Assembly (NCBI RefSeq): GCF_025860055.1 | Contig: NC_068280.1 | Location: 44,424,293 to 44,488,292 of the forward strand | Reading direction: 5' to 3' | DNA: 64,000 bases | DNA from: Xyrauchen texanus | Lineage: Eukaryota; Chordata; Actinopteri; Cypriniformes; Catostomidae | Part shown: piece by piece, positions 1 through 12,445 of the stretch | How positions within the stretch are numbered: the stretch's first letter is position 1 | Layout of the letters: every line of letters starts with the position of its first letter | The notes under the pieces: generated by a model | What the model was told of the DNA's origin: nothing | The model's database searches: none | What the model saw: only the letters and a program-made list of their open reading frames with translations | Position numbers and translations under genes: made by a program

Positions 1-903
1 ATATCGTGTTAGACTGTCATTGCAGCAGAAGTTGTTTGTGTGTGGTAGAGTATCATGGGGAAAGAGGTTTTGTAATGACAGCAAGCTTTTTGTAGTGATG
101 AATTTTAATTTGGCAGACTGAGGTCACAGGGACACAGGCTATAGAACGTCATACAAACATAATTCTCTAGAAGTCTAAATGCTAGGGTAAACATAGTTTT
201 TATGCATTCCATTATGTCTTGTGTGTGGTTAAGCACTCAACCTTTCAAATTGTAGTCTTTTGTTTGTGTTGACCCATCGACACATACGCGATACGACCGC
301 ATTGCGCAGTCAACGGCAGGTGCATTGCGCCGTTGTCACGCAAAGATGCGGACCGTCGACGTGTCTAGACAAAATATTCTGCACACAGACAATCCATGTG
401 CATTGTGCTTATGATGAAATTTGCATCACATGTACTGTGCTTGTTATAAGAAAAGCATTTATGAGAAATGCATTATATAAGAGATAATGTACAGTCAGCA
501 GGTGTCACAAAATAAATCACCCTTGTATCACCCTGAAGATCACCTTAAAGGGGTCATTACATGAATCAAATTTTCCTTGATCTTTTGACAAATAAGCATT
601 TGTTGAAACCAAGCTGCCAAAACGACTTGTTCTCTACTTCCTCCACAATTTGATGTCACACTGTGGTAGACATTTGCATCTGACCACCTCCACAATAAGA
701 CATACATGCCTAGTTTACCTTATCACTTTTGTAGTCCACCAGTAGCAGTGAGATAGCAAGAAGAGAGAAGGTCAGTCAAGAGCAGAGAGTTAATCATGAC
801 AGTGGGCATATACTTTCAAGTCATAAAGAAGCAGCCCCAAAACGGAGCGCTTTTGACAGAGTCAGAATGAAGGTGGAAAATAATAATATTTTACAAATTC
901 TCT
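1..903. other. Non-coding, presumed mad1l1 intron
   Basis: No gene or structural RNA is recognisable. The short ORF at 260-487 has no known motif. By position this should be intron of mad1l1, whose last exon lies downstream on the same strand. Confidence 0.5.
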
Positions 904-1762
904 CACTGAGCAATTTATTAGGAACACCTGTACACCTATTTATTCATGAGATTATCTAATCAGTCATCGTGTAAAGCATTGCAATGCAGACAGTCATGCA
1001 AATACAGGTCAGGAGCTTCAGTTAATGTTCACATCAACCATCAGAATGGGGAAAAAATTTGATCGCAGTGATTTCAACTATGGCATGGTTGTTGGTGCCA
1101 GACGGGCTGGTTTGTGTATTTCTGTAACTGCTGATCTCCTGGGATTTTCACACACAACAGTCTGTAGAGTTTGCTCAAAAAACATCCAGTGAACGGCAGT
1201 TCTGTGGACGGAAGCGCTTTGATGAGAGACGTCAGCGAAGAATAGCGAGACTGGTTCGAGTTGACAAAGGCTTCAGTAACTCAGATAACCACTCTGTACA
1301 ATTGTAGTGAGCAGAATAGTATCACAAAATGAAGTGGATGGGCTACAACAGCAGAGGACCAAGTCGGGTTCCACTTCTTTGGGCACACGCTCACCAAAAC
1401 TGGACAGTTGAAGATTGGAAAAACGTAGCCTGGTCTGATGAATCTCGATTTCTGGCAAAAAGATGGTAGGGTCAGAATTTGCAGCCAACAGCATGAATCC
1501 ATGGACCCAACCTGCCTTGTGTCAACAGGCTGGTAGCGGTAGTGTAATGGTGTGGGGAATGTTTTCTTTGGACAATTTAGGCCTGTTAATACCAATCAAT
1601 CTATTTAACTATTGCTGTTAACCATGTGCATCCCTTCATGGCCACAATTTACCCATCTTCTAATGGCTACTTCCAACATGATAATGCACCATGTCACAAA
1701 GCAAACAACATCTCAAACTGAACTTGACAATGAGTTCACTGTACTTCAGTGGCCTTTCCAGT
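904..1762 (+). mobile_element. Decayed Tc1-like transposon, 3' truncated
   Basis: The left end matches the terminal repeat of a common fish Tc1-type element (CACTGAGCAATTTATTAGGA). Downstream, broken pieces of transposase are readable in shifting frames: a GRRRAG-type start near 1040-1190, the segment around 1390-1450 that encodes the AHQNWTVEDW-type motif, and the catalytic-domain stretch near 1615-1760. Several internal deletions and frameshifts are present. Similarity stops near 1762, before the right terminal repeat, so the copy is dead and incomplete. Confidence 0.85.
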
Positions 1763-2650
1763 TTAGTCTGCTATTTCATGTTCTTGTTACATTAGTTTAG
1801 TTGCATTCAGTTCGTCTCCGATTCTTTTAGATTAAGTTGTGAGGAAAACATCAGTTTATGTCTTTCTTACTGTCTAATATGCAGATGTTCTTTTCCATGT
1901 GTTTGTTGTTGTTGGGCTGTTTGTTAGATGGCAGCAGTTGGAAAGAATTGTAGTGTTTGCCATAACTGACTGGTATCCAGTCATGCATCCTTTTAAGCTC
2001 TAAGCATATAGCAGAAAACATAAATAAATGGAGACGAAAAAGCTGGCACTTTCTCTTGAACATCAAAGGATATATAATCAAAGATGTAGTGTTCACAGAA
2101 TATGTTGTTTATGCTGTAGTCCAGGCCCTAATAACTGTCCTTAATAAAGTAATTATTATGCATGGATGGATAGATAGATAGATTGCATATAAAAAAAAAA
2201 TACAAAAAAATTCAAATGTACTTGTGTATATGCACTTCTCTCTTGGATTTTGCGCAGTCAGAGTAAACCCATGATAGTGGTCTTGATATTTACTCTGCCA
2301 CTCATCCAGTTATATTTTTTATTTAATTTTTTTTTTTGTTCATAGGCAAAATGTCGAAATCTGCATTTAAATTGTTGTCTTTTTGTTTTACATTTGCTTA
2401 TTTCTGATTATTCAATTGCATCTCTCCTCCAGTTGGAGAGAATGTAGTCCCTCGGCTGATGCTTGCTCTGTCAGGAGATCACAGAGAACTCCCTCTAGAT
2501 ACTGCAGGCATGTTCCTCGAACAAGAATATTGAATGACCAAATTCAAATGATAAGTTGTTAATATCAGTTCAGAAATCAGTAATAGTTGCATTTATAATA
2601 TACGTATTCATTGCACTTCAGGAGCTTTACAGGGTACTGAATATCATGTA
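1763..2650. other. Non-coding stretch with a short GGAT/GATA tract
   Basis: A short run of GGAT/GATA units lies at about 2162-2182. An acceptor-like pyrimidine tract followed by an open frame at about 2430-2535 was examined but resembles no known protein. Nothing else is recognised. Confidence 0.4.
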
Positions 2651-3149
2651 CACTACCAGTCAAAAGTTTAGGGTCACTTACTCATTATTTATTATTATTA
2701 TTTTTCACATTTAAGGATAATGAAGTCATCAAAACTATGGAAGAACAGAAATGGAACTATAGGAATTTTAAATCAATCAAAACTCTGTAATATTTTGGCA
2801 TATTCAAAGTAGCCACCCTTTGCATAGAATTTTCAGACATGTACTCTTGACATTTTCCCAAGGTACCTTTTTTGAGGTATCACCCTGGGGTGCTTTACAA
2901 ACAGTTTGGAAGGAGTTCCCTTCAGTACTGGGCAATTATTAGCTGCTTTTCTTAATTATTCGGTCGAATTCATCCATTAAAAAAAAAAAAAATTTTTTTA
3001 AATAGATTTTTATTTTTTATTTTTATTAAATAAATTAATATGTTGGCACAATTATATTTTGGTCTCCAAAACTAGGCCTTCAAATCAAAAGGTTTTTAAG
3101 ATCATAAGAATCATTTCAGTCAAGTGACCAAAACTTTTGAATGGCAGTG
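2651..3149. mobile_element. Tc1/mariner-type MITE with intact ends and TA target site
   Basis: The element begins CACTACCAGTCAAAAGTTTA and ends with the inverted form (AAACTTTTGAATGGCAGTG). TA dinucleotides flank both ends (2649-2650 and 3150-3151), the expected Tc1/mariner target duplication. The interior resembles the subterminal part of fish Tc1 elements but has no transposase frame. It is 499 bp long and non-autonomous. Confidence 0.85.
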
Positions 3150-3151
3150 TA

Positions 3152-6100
3152 TATCGGTTTAATAATGTTTAGCAGAGAGTCTTGCCGATGTGCCCAAGTC
3201 AGTGTCAACATTAAATCAAAATTGACCCCACTTCCTTACTACACATTCCTGGTCTTATTGTGTATTATTATTCTTATTATTATGACTTTCCTTTTCGACT
3301 TGCATCAACAAGCCTCTTATTTGTTTAATTCCTCCCTCCAGACTTAAAGGATTTTTCCAGGTTCAATGTAAGTTAAGCTCTTGTGGCATAATGTTGATTA
3401 CCACAAAATTTTGTTTCAACTAGTCCCTCCTTTTATAAAAAAAAAAATCTGTTTTAGTGTGGCACCTACAATAGATTAGTAAGTGATCTAATTAAAAATA
3501 AATTAAGTATGGCCAAATACTTTCAGGGACTTTTGTGTGTCTATTCAATATTGTTTTGTGTTCTAATATAAGTGTGTTTTAAAAATGTATTTAATTTATA
3601 GGTGCTTATCTGTATTGCAGTGTGAGTCTCTGTTAGATCACGTCATGGATGTGGTAAAGCACAATTTACCATTAGCAAGAAGCAGTTGGCTAATTATACA
3701 TCTGCCTAATCAGTAGATGAAATTTATTTAACAGCCAATTACTGCCCTTTACACACCTCCGCCTCATACTTGACGCAATAACTGCTTCCCGTTTCCTCTC
3801 TTTAAGCTCGGCAGGGTGCTCTCACACCTGGATTATTGATTTGTTTGTGTGCACATACTTTCTTGACTTGTTAAACTCTTTGTTTCATTACTTCAATGCA
3901 GTGTTTTGTACAAAATTCTGTTTTTGCAGCAGGGGAGCTGCCGCAAACCTCCCCATAACATGTTATCATCTTAATAAAAATACATTCGAATTTCAACAAA
4001 ACCTTTGAACGTATATCTTTATCAGACACATCCAATTACTAAATGAGTCAGATGTTAAATCAATTTATGCTTTGACTGATTTAGCATTTAATTTAAGACT
4101 CTTTTGAACATTTTGTTCATTCTTTTTGATTAATGCATTAGTAGATCCTGTTCATATGAGTCATCTGTTTTGAGAATCATTCAATTTAGACTGAAAACTC
4201 AAACAAAAAATATTTCACTGTGAGACTATAGATTTCGAAGCTTTCTAATTATCCAAAGAAATGCATTGTGCAATGTGGCATTTTTGGTATTGTCGATCAA
4301 CAGTCCCATAGCTACAAGTACAAGTTTCACAGCACTTGCACTGATTAACAACTTGGGCAAGGATGTAAATTATTTATTGTCCTTGTGAAACCAACTGGCT
4401 CTGTTTTCATGGCGGTGCATTTTTTGTGATCTTGGCTTGCACTGTTCTCTCTGGATTTGTCAGAGATATATAGGCTGTTATAATGCAAGTCCCTGGAAGC
4501 TCCTGGAGGCTGAATCGTTACAGACGGTACTCCATATATACATGCATTCACATTTACACAATGCAAAACATAATTTTATTAATTAGTAATTTTGTCTTGC
4601 TTTCCAGTAAAAATATCTAAATACTCTTAAAACAAGATATGAGTACTTGACAAGCAAAATGGAATAATTTATTAAGTCTTGTTTTCAATTTAGGCATAAT
4701 ATTGTCTAAATGTGGTGATAGTCTCATGAATCCACTAGGAATATTTAAAAGTTCAGAGACTGCAATTTTCAGAAAATCCAAAATGGCCGACTTCCTGTTG
4801 GAAGGGCTAATGACTGTAAATTTGAAATTTGTCTGGCTTGATGAGAACAATATATGAATCAAATTTAGTGACTGTAGGTGAAAATGGGGGTGCTACAGAG
4901 ACCCTGTTACATGCCCATTTTAAATTGGGTGCTACAGAATCTTCCCTACTCGCCCATGTGTAAATTTTGCCCAGTCCTAATGGCAGACTACCATTAGGAA
5001 ATTGGTCATGATTTCATGAAATTTCATGAAATTTTAAACATCCCAAGTGCCTGAAAAACACCCAAATATAAGAAAAGAGTAATAAAAATGAATGTGTTGC
5101 CAAGGCAACATTGCCCACCCTAATGGCCGATGACTGTGTGTGCAAGTTTTCACGCATGTTAAGTTCCCCAAAATGACAGAAAACCTTGAAAAAAAGACAA
5201 TATTATTTGTCAGTCCAGTGTGAGATAATAAGATTAATAAAATGCAGTGCTGATGTATAGTTTATTATTTTTATTATTTAAATAGTTAATTTATGTATTT
5301 TCCTAAGTGATTTAGTTTAATATTGATTTTATAGAATTTTTTGTTGCAGAAACTAAAGACTAAAAGGCTATTTTGGGGAAAGGAGCAAGCAAAGTGCAAC
5401 CATATATCATTTATTTAAGCCTGAGGCTGCAAATTTTGTGGCTCTAGTTCAAAAACTATTGAAGAAACGAAATCAGTGGATATTGGTGTGTAATAGTTGG
5501 ATGAGAATGACGAGTGGAGATAAATGTTTTGGGTTATTTCACTTCATTAAACTTCATGAGCGATAAAGAGAAAGGAAATTAAAGGAAGTTTATAAGACAA
5601 GGAAAAGCGAGAAATAATATGGATGGCATTGACTCTTTGTAAAGAAAGCTCAGTGGGAGTTGGCATTACATGAAGTTACATGCAGAGTTTGATTGCTCTA
5701 GCTTGACAGTTGTGGGAGCGGCAAAATAATTGGAGGTCCGTGGAGAATGGAGGGATGAAGCCAAAAACAAACGGAAGAGAAATGATACTTACAGTATATG
5801 GAAAGTGCAGTATTTTCACTTTAGGAGCAATGGTCTTTTTGGGCCAATCTACAATTGTCTGTTGGCCCCAAACTACACTAAGTCAATCATTTTTCTTCAT
5901 GGCTTCTCATTTTATAATAGCTTTTCTATCTTTCTATCTCTGTGAGTCACAGTCGTCCTCTCTCTGCTCTCATGTTGACTTTGAAAGAAGGTTTTAACAT
6001 CAACAAAAACTTGTTGTTAGCCAAAAGGTCAAATACTGTTCATAACACCATTTTATGGTGGTGGCAATACAAACACGCATTGATAAGGTCACAATCTGAA

Positions 6101-6689
6101 TAACTCCCTCTTTAAAAAGCTATAAAAAAAAATATGGGCTGACCTTTTATTAAAATGTGATCTGGGAAAATGAAAAACAAAACCAAGTTGGAGACAAAGG
6201 AGAGCCATTTTCAAATGTGCTTTGTTAGCTGGGAAAGGTATTAGAAAGTCTGGTGTCGAGGGGGCTCTTCACTAATATAAGAGAGCAGTGCCATTACTGG
6301 GCTTCATAAATCCTGCAAAAAAGAGAAAAGTCTTTACTAGAGCACTCCATTCTCAACCCCTCAAAATTTAAAATATATTTGATTCTAACTTATCTTTATG
6401 GAGGTCAGAGTAAAAAAAAAAAAAAAGTGTGTTTTGGAAAAATGTCAAAGAAAAAAAAGTATTTTAGAGAAAGATTTGACATGGAAAGCATCTTTGTGTA
6501 TTTATGCCCTCATTTTGTGTTTGCTCCCTGTTGGTTCTACTCTAAGTAATTAATCAAAGGTTCGCTGCTGCTCTCTTGAATGTGCATCTGAAGTTTTTGA
6601 ATGGTGTATGTACACTGGGAAATAGAACATTGTATTGTATGAACCGTGTCAAATATTGGAGGCTAACATAACGTACAGTGTGTGAGAGA
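3152..6689. other. Non-coding, presumed intron with old repeat fragments
   Basis: No coding exon is recognised. About 3345-3450 looks like a dispersed fish repeat. Near 4880-4970 a short motif (GGGTGCTACAGA) occurs twice about 50 bp apart, followed each time by similar text. The ORFs at 4345-4566, 4617-4862 and 5710-5997 have no recognisable domain. Confidence 0.35.
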
Positions 6690-7165
6690 GTGGGTAAGAT
6701 GGTTGGTTGGTTAGTTAGTTGGCTTGTTTGTTAAAGGAAGCTTGTTTGTCACTTACTTAGTTAGCTTGTTTGTCACATTTTGTTGGTGACTTAGTTTGCT
6801 AGTTATGGTTTACCATTAGTTAGATTGTTTGTCACAGTTAGCCTGCTTGTTTGTTACAGTTTGTCACATTTAGCTTTTTTTCACAGTTAGTTAGCTTGTT
6901 TTTTAAAGTTAGTTAGTGACTGTTAGTTTGCTAGTCAGCTTTTTTGTTAGTTTGCTAGTTAGTCAGCTTGTTGTTACAGCTAGTTTGCTAGTTAGTTAGC
7001 TTTTTTGTTAGCTTGTTTGTTACAGTTACTGATGGTTAGTTTACGTGTTAGTTAGCTTCTTTGATACAATTAGACAGTGACCATAAGTTTGCTTTTTGGT
7101 TAGCTAGTATTTTACAGTTAGTTGGTGGCTTAGTTTGCTAGTTAGTTACAGAAGTCTTGAAAGTT
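6690..7165. repeat. Degenerate tandem array of TTAG/CTTGTTTGTTAC-like units
   Basis: The text repeatedly cycles through GTTAGTTAGCTTGTTTGTTA-like and CAGTTAGTT-like units of variable length for about 470 bp. The units differ by small insertions and substitutions, as in an old minisatellite. A short similar patch recurs at about 9350-9410. Confidence 0.7.
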
Positions 7166-7649
7166 TGGAAAATGCTTGATTTTTCACAGGTTCTCAAGGT
7201 TTGAAATGTGCTTGATTTGTGCTTAGGTTGTTGACAGTTATAAACTATCTAAAATTATTATTACGTTTAAATTATTCAATTAAATTATTATACCTGCATA
7301 TCCTGCTTCCATCAACATGCCGGAGTGCCATTTCAGTGACAGCTGGATGGAAGAGGAGACAAAAAATATCTCTAGCCACTCAACATTTTCACTAAATAAA
7401 ATTTCTCACCTCGCAAACCTTGATAAAGGTAACTGGGCACTGTAACTGCATGCAATTATTTGGAAGTTATTTCAACAAGAATGAGAGAGAACAAGAATTT
7501 TCAGGAGGAAAATCTGTCAATTTAATAATTCATGGACTTTTTTATCTTTTCGTTCTAAATTATACTTGCCTATATGAAAGTTTACTATTGTTCTACACTT
7601 GTAGAACCATAAGTCCATAACCACAGGTAAGACCATGGATGGCTTCTTA

Positions 7650-8809
7650 TTACTTAGGTTAGTTAGGATCACTACTTTACTTTAAGAAAGTGAAATGTCA
7701 GAATTATAATAGAGAGAATTATTTATTTCAGCTTTTATTTCTTTCATCACATTCTCAGTGGGTCAGAAGTTTACATACACTTAGTTAGTATTTGGTATCT
7801 ATCATTGCCTTCACATTGTTTAACTTGGGTCAAACATTTTGGGTAGCCTTCCATAAGCCTCTCACAATAAGTTGCTGGAATTTTGGCCCATTCCTCCTGA
7901 CCGAGTCAGGTTTGTAAGGCCTCCTTGCTCGGACATGCTTTTTCAGTTCTGCCCACAAAATGTCTATCGGATTGATGTCAGGGCTTTGTGATGGCCACTC
8001 CAATATCTTGACTTTGTTGTCCTTAAGCCATTTTGCCAAACTTTGGAGGAATGCCATTGTCCCTTTGGAAGTCCCAATTGCAACTGAGCTTTTAACTTCT
8101 TGGCTGAAGTCTTGATGTTGCTTCAATATATCCACATACATTTCCTTCCTCATGATGCCATCTATTTTGTGAAGTGCACCAGCCCTCCTGCTGCAAAGCA
8201 CCCCCACAACATGATGCTTCACGGTTGGGATGGTGTTCTTCGGCTTGCAAGCCTCACTCGTTTACCTCCAAACATAACTATGCTCATTATGGCCAGACAG
8301 TTCAATCACACTTCCCCACACTTTATTTATTTGTCATCAGAACAGAGGACATACAGTATCTCCAAAAAGTAAGATCTTTGTCACCATGCGCACTTGCAAA
8401 CTGTAGTCTGGCTTTTTTATGGCGGTTTTGGAGCAGTGGCTTCTTCCTTGCTAAGCAGCCTTTTAGTTTACGTCAATATAGGACTCGGTTTACTGTGGAT
8501 ATAGATACTTGTCTACCTGTCTCCTCCAGCATCTTCACAATTGTCTAAAGTCTTGACATAATTTTCTGGAATTTTCCAAGCTGTTTAAAGGCATGGTTAA
8601 CTTAGTTTATGTAAACTGCTGACTCACTGAATTGTGTTATAGTCAATTCAAGTGAAACATTTGGTCTGTAAACAATTGTCGGAAAAATTACTTGTGTAAT
8701 GCACAAAGTAGATGTCCAAACGACTTGCCAAAACTAGTTTGCTAATATTAAATCTGTGGAGTGGTTAAAATATAAATTTTAATGGCTTCCAACCTTCTGA
8801 CTTCAACTG
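7650..8809 (-). mobile_element. Sleeping Beauty/salmonid-type Tc1 transposon relic
   Basis: The right end (CTTCCAACCTTCTGACTTCA and on to 8809) is the inverted form of the Sleeping Beauty-type terminus, and an inner direct repeat lies at about 7757-7781 (GTGGGTCAGAAGTTTACATA). The transposase lies on the - strand. A 130-residue C-terminal catalytic piece is open at 8222-7830 and includes WPSQSPDINPIDILWAELKK. In active relatives the catalytic glutamate sits in NPIE; here the residue is aspartate. Upstream parts are broken, and the outermost left ~100 bp with its outer direct repeat is missing. The copy cannot be active. Confidence 0.9.
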
Positions 8810-8859
8810 TGTCACAATATGTATTTATTTTTTTTTATACATTTTTTATTTAAATATCC

Positions 8860-9160
8860 ATGTGATAGGGTTGGGCGATAAGCAAAAAAAATTAAATCGA
8901 TATTCTTAAAAGTTTTTAGTTCATAAGGAATTGCATGAAGATAAGCATATAGCCTACATTTAGGACCAAATCCATTTACAGAGTCATTCAGGTGCATTAG
9001 GGGAGGTTGTAACAGTTGATGCTGTGCTTCTTTGCCAAACTTTGTGCTCCAGATGCATCTTTAAACTTGAGGTGGACATCGGTGCAAATGCTAACCGAAC
9101 CGAGAGCGGTGAACCGTATGGTGGTTCTTTTTTTTTTTTACCGAGAGCCGTTACACCCCT
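8860..9160. mobile_element. Fragments of hAT-like repeats
   Basis: GGTTGGGCGATA at about 8869 and a segment ending CCGTTACACCCCTA near 9150-9163 resemble termini of dispersed fish hAT-type elements. A run of T lies at 9128-9139. Boundaries are unclear and no transposase frame is present. Confidence 0.4.
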
Positions 9161-9457
9161 ACTATTTAGAGGAAGAGACTATTAGTGAATTTGGACACAG
9201 CTAGAGATTATACTGCCCATTGTGTATGTCATTACATACACATTGCATCTTTAAAGGGAAAAAACACTTCCTAATAAAATTGACAACAATCCTAAAATCT
9301 AAACAAATCAGAGTCTGATTTGGTCATTCATTCATGTATTTTGGCTAGCTAGCTGGTTAGTTTAACTTTTTTGTGACTGTTAATTTGTTTGTTTGTTTGC
9401 TACCATGTTAGTCTGTTCTTGCATTCAGATGATAAATCTTAAAACAGACACCTCTCT

Positions 9458-9471
9458 CTTTCTCTCTCCAG
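9458..9471 (+). other. mad1l1: Splice acceptor of the mad1l1 last exon
   Basis: A run of C and T residues ends in CCAG at 9468-9471. The next base begins the Mad1-like reading frame, which makes this the likely 3' splice site. Confidence 0.8.
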
Positions 9472-9633
9472 TCTACTGGTCCAGTGGGCAGTGGCAGCAT
9501 GCAGCTGTTGGAGACGGATTTTTCTCGCACTCTAACCGGGCTGGTGGATCTGCATCTCTTCCATCAGAAGAGCATCCCAGTGTTCCTGAGCGCAGTCACC
9601 ATCGAGCTGTTCAGCCGCCAGACTGTCACCTGA
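9472..9633 (+). CDS. mad1l1: mad1l1, last coding exon (C-terminal 53 residues of Mad1)
   Basis: Seen: a pyrimidine-rich tract ending in AG at 9470-9471 is followed by 53 open codons and a TGA at 9631-9633. The peptide contains MQLLETDFSRTL, then HQKSIPVFLSAVTIELF, and ends SRQTVT. I recognise this as the extreme C-terminus of vertebrate Mad1, where human MAD1L1 has MQLLETEFSHTV and ends LFSRQTVA. Known: Mad1 is a long coiled-coil protein that carries Mad2 to unattached kinetochores and nuclear pores; its C-terminal RWD-like domain helps bind Bub1 and sustain the spindle checkpoint. This exon supplies the last helix and strands of that domain. The exon reads in frame from its first base. No other mad1l1 exon was recognised between 1 and 9471, so the preceding intron appears to exceed 9 kb. 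Its convergent neighbour elfn1 supports the assignment. Confidence 0.9.
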   Translation, partial: STGPVGSGSMQLLETDFSRTLTGLVDLHLFHQKSIPVFLSAVTIELFSRQTVT

Positions 9634-10390
9634 TTTATCCATCAGTCCTAGACCACACTGCGTTCAGGGAGCTCATGTACACACAACACCTCACAGTTAT
9701 ATGCTGACTCACTTCTACAGAACTCTTACTTTTTTGCAAATTTTCACGGCCATTTAAATTAGTGAAAGACAAAATGGATCTGTTTACACATACACTGACG
9801 AGCAGATTATTTGAATTTCCCTTTTTACAGATTTAGCATGTCCTATATTATAAACAAATTGAATGTAAAAGAAAAAGTTAAGCAAATTACATATATAGAC
9901 CTTATTCACTCTAGCACCATCATTTTTAATGTTAATGTTTACGAGGCTGTGAGGGATAGACTTACACTTTATTCAATGGCACGAACGGTGTAAAGCTGTA
10001 TAAAGATCCTTGATAACATTTGATTTTCCACAACTCGCAATGTTGTCTGGAGTTCTTTGTATACAGATTTTTTTATCAATGTTTTGTCCTTGGAACAATC
10101 CAGAAACACTTTTAAACTGCAGTAAAGCCCATTGAAGAGACTTTAAGTCTACAGCCTCATTGTCATTCCCATTAAAAATCAAAGATGGTGCTAGTGTGAA
10201 TAAGGTCTATACATAAGTGAGAATCTTAAATCTTGTTATTCAGTTTTAAAGCTATAAAAACCACAGCACATTGTTTTAAGAACCAGGTTCACACATACAT
10301 TCGGTAAAATAAAATTTACAGATCCTCTTCGGGAGGCTTACCAACATCATCTTTCATGCCAGTTTATGTGCTTGTTATGGAAACAATAAA
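9634..10390 (+). other. mad1l1: Probable mad1l1 3' UTR with candidate poly(A) signals
   Basis: No coding sequence is visible after the stop codon. AATAAA occurs near 10308 and at 10385-10390, and either could end the transcript. A 318-bp MITE (9894-10211) lies before both, so it would be part of the mature 3' UTR if they are used. The actual cleavage site cannot be read from sequence alone. Confidence 0.4.
9894..10211. mobile_element. MITE with ~55-bp terminal inverted repeats
   Basis: The left end starts TATAGACCTTATTCACTCTA and the right end is its inverted complement, ending GTGAATAAGGTCTATA. The imperfect inverted match runs about 55 bp inward to an ACGAGGCTGT/ACAGCCTCAT pairing. CATA flanks both ends. 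It is 318 bp, non-coding, and lies 260 bp after the mad1l1 stop, probably in its 3' UTR. Confidence 0.85.
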
Positions 10391-12219
10391 GAAATATAAA
10401 ATTTTCAGTCTATGATACATAATTTGTTTAAGTTTTGTTAAGTTCTATGTATATTCAAAAGATTCAGTTATTCATACACCCAGTTTTAAGCGGCTTGTAT
10501 TGTATTCAAACAATTCAAAACTTGATGCGTGTGAGCTGCCAGGCAGCTATTGTGGCTTTTTAGCGGGGGTATAAGTTTATCAACAGGGAATTTATAACAA
10601 TAATCAGTAGTTATGTCTTTTAAATATTTTGGTACCAGCTCCTGGTATGCACAGTATTTTTAAGGACTATTTCAATTAGTTGCCGTTTTAGCTGGCAGCA
10701 GTCAGTACTTATTTCCCTTTTCGCTTTTTCCTTTGTTTGTATGCCAATTAAATGCTTGAGTTTCTTATTCTACACCCAGTAAATTGTAATCTAAGATGAC
10801 TGCTTTCAGATGTGTTTTCTCTCAAATCTGTCACACCATTACAATGCAAAGTGCAACTGTGCCAAAGCAATTAGCAGAGAATGTTACCCTCAAGTGAATC
10901 TCCATTCCGCTGCTGTGTGTATGTGTACACACTCAATCATCCTGCATCCATGGTTTCAGGTAGCACACTGAGGACTATGCCAGCATTTCCGTTCTCTTCA
11001 TATGCCAGAGAATATGCAATGTCCCTGCTGTTAGATATTCCTGTTATAAGCAAACTTAGTTTTTGGCTGCCAAAAACAATTCAGTAAAACAGCTAATGTA
11101 CACCCATGCCTGCACGTGCAGAGTCCGGTCTCTTCCTGTCCCTGTGGCTTCTTTCTTTCTTTCACACTTCCTCACTCTTTCTTTAGTTGTTATTTTAACA
11201 TTATTTGTGTAACAATTCAGTGAGTCGAGCAACTTTGGCCCCTTTTCTTCCCTTTTACCCATTTTACCTTTAATCAAGCATTTTTATATTTGATTTATTT
11301 TATCGTTTATCTTCTCGAGTTGAATACGGTGGCCACTCATTTGTTATTTATAAATGTTTTTGTTTTCCATGAATGGTTGTTTTAAAATTCATAGCTTTGG
11401 GTGGAGAATGCTGGTATATATGCCAGTTAATAGCAGTAATGTTTAAAGACTGAATATTTCGAGACGTTTTAGACCAAAAATCGACTGCAGAAAGAAAACA
11501 CTTGGACATGAGGGACTCAAAGGACCAATAATCTTATTGTCTTTGATAAAAAATAAAGCCAATAGATTTGTTAAAATACAATTATTTTTAATAGTCTCTT
11601 CAGTCCCTAAACAAAAACTTTGATCAAGGCAGACTTTAGCTATCAAATAAATGTTAATCCACTCTTTTTTTTTTTACAATGAATGAAGGGCAAGTGGAGA
11701 TTTTTGCCTTTCTTAGAGATTTCTTCATGCATTTTGTAATAAAAGAAAAGTAAATAGTATTTAAACAACTTTAACTTTACATTTAGAAAACACTATTACA
11801 AATATTAAATTAATTTACCTATAAAATTTGGTTTATTTGAAATATTCCCCCTCATCAGAATAATAAATTATACATTAACATAATAAATGCATCTTTAGAA
11901 TAAATGTTAACGTGATACATGTTAATGTCCAGTATAAAAATGGGTTAACTGGTTTTAATAATAAAATGATATTTGGGCACTTTTGTTTGTCAAACTTAGT
12001 GGAGCATTCATAATTAATGTAATGATATATATACACATGTAGTTACCCCGGTGATCAATCTATCAATATAAATCATTAACAAGATGATCAATCTATCTTG
12101 AATGAATCAAACTCACTCAGAATGCAGACCATGCATGTGTTTACAGACAAATGATTAAGAACAGTAATAATCCCTCACAATGCTAAAACTTTTCCTTCAT
12201 CTTTCTTTTACTCGTCTCC
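10391..12219. other. Intergenic, nothing recognised
   Basis: AT-rich DNA between the convergent mad1l1 and elfn1 genes. The short ORFs at 10881-11087, 11056-11277 and 11443-11646 carry no known motif. Confidence 0.4.
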
Positions 12220-12445
12220 AGTCTGCAAGGAGACAGATGTCGTGACTCTCATCAGTAGTCGCTCGTGAATTTCGCTCATTTGCATAAATTTGAAATTCTC
12301 AACTTTGTCTTGTCATTCTCCATGGCGATTTCTGTCACCAATAGCTGCGGCAGCTTTAGTCACAGGAAATCGCTATGCTCTCATTGAAAATGAATGGGAT
12401 GTTGTCGCTTTCTCACACAATGTCGCTAGCAGTGTGAATGTGGCT
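12220..12445. mobile_element. Probable MITE-like repeat
   Basis: The segment has the composition and phrases of a dispersed fish repeat, for example TCGCTAGCAGTGTGAATGTG near its right end. Boundaries and class cannot be fixed by eye. Confidence 0.3.

Noticed and set aside
2430..2535. Acceptor-like tract followed by a 30-plus-codon open frame inside the presumed mad1l1 intron
   Set aside because: The peptide does not resemble Mad1 or any family I know, there is no convincing donor, and pyrimidine-AG strings are common.
6690..7165. CRISPR-like spaced repeats
   Set aside because: The units are irregular, without constant repeats or unique spacers, and the DNA is vertebrate.
8174..8548. 124-codon + strand ORF
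   Set aside because: It is antisense to the Sleeping Beauty-like transposase relic.
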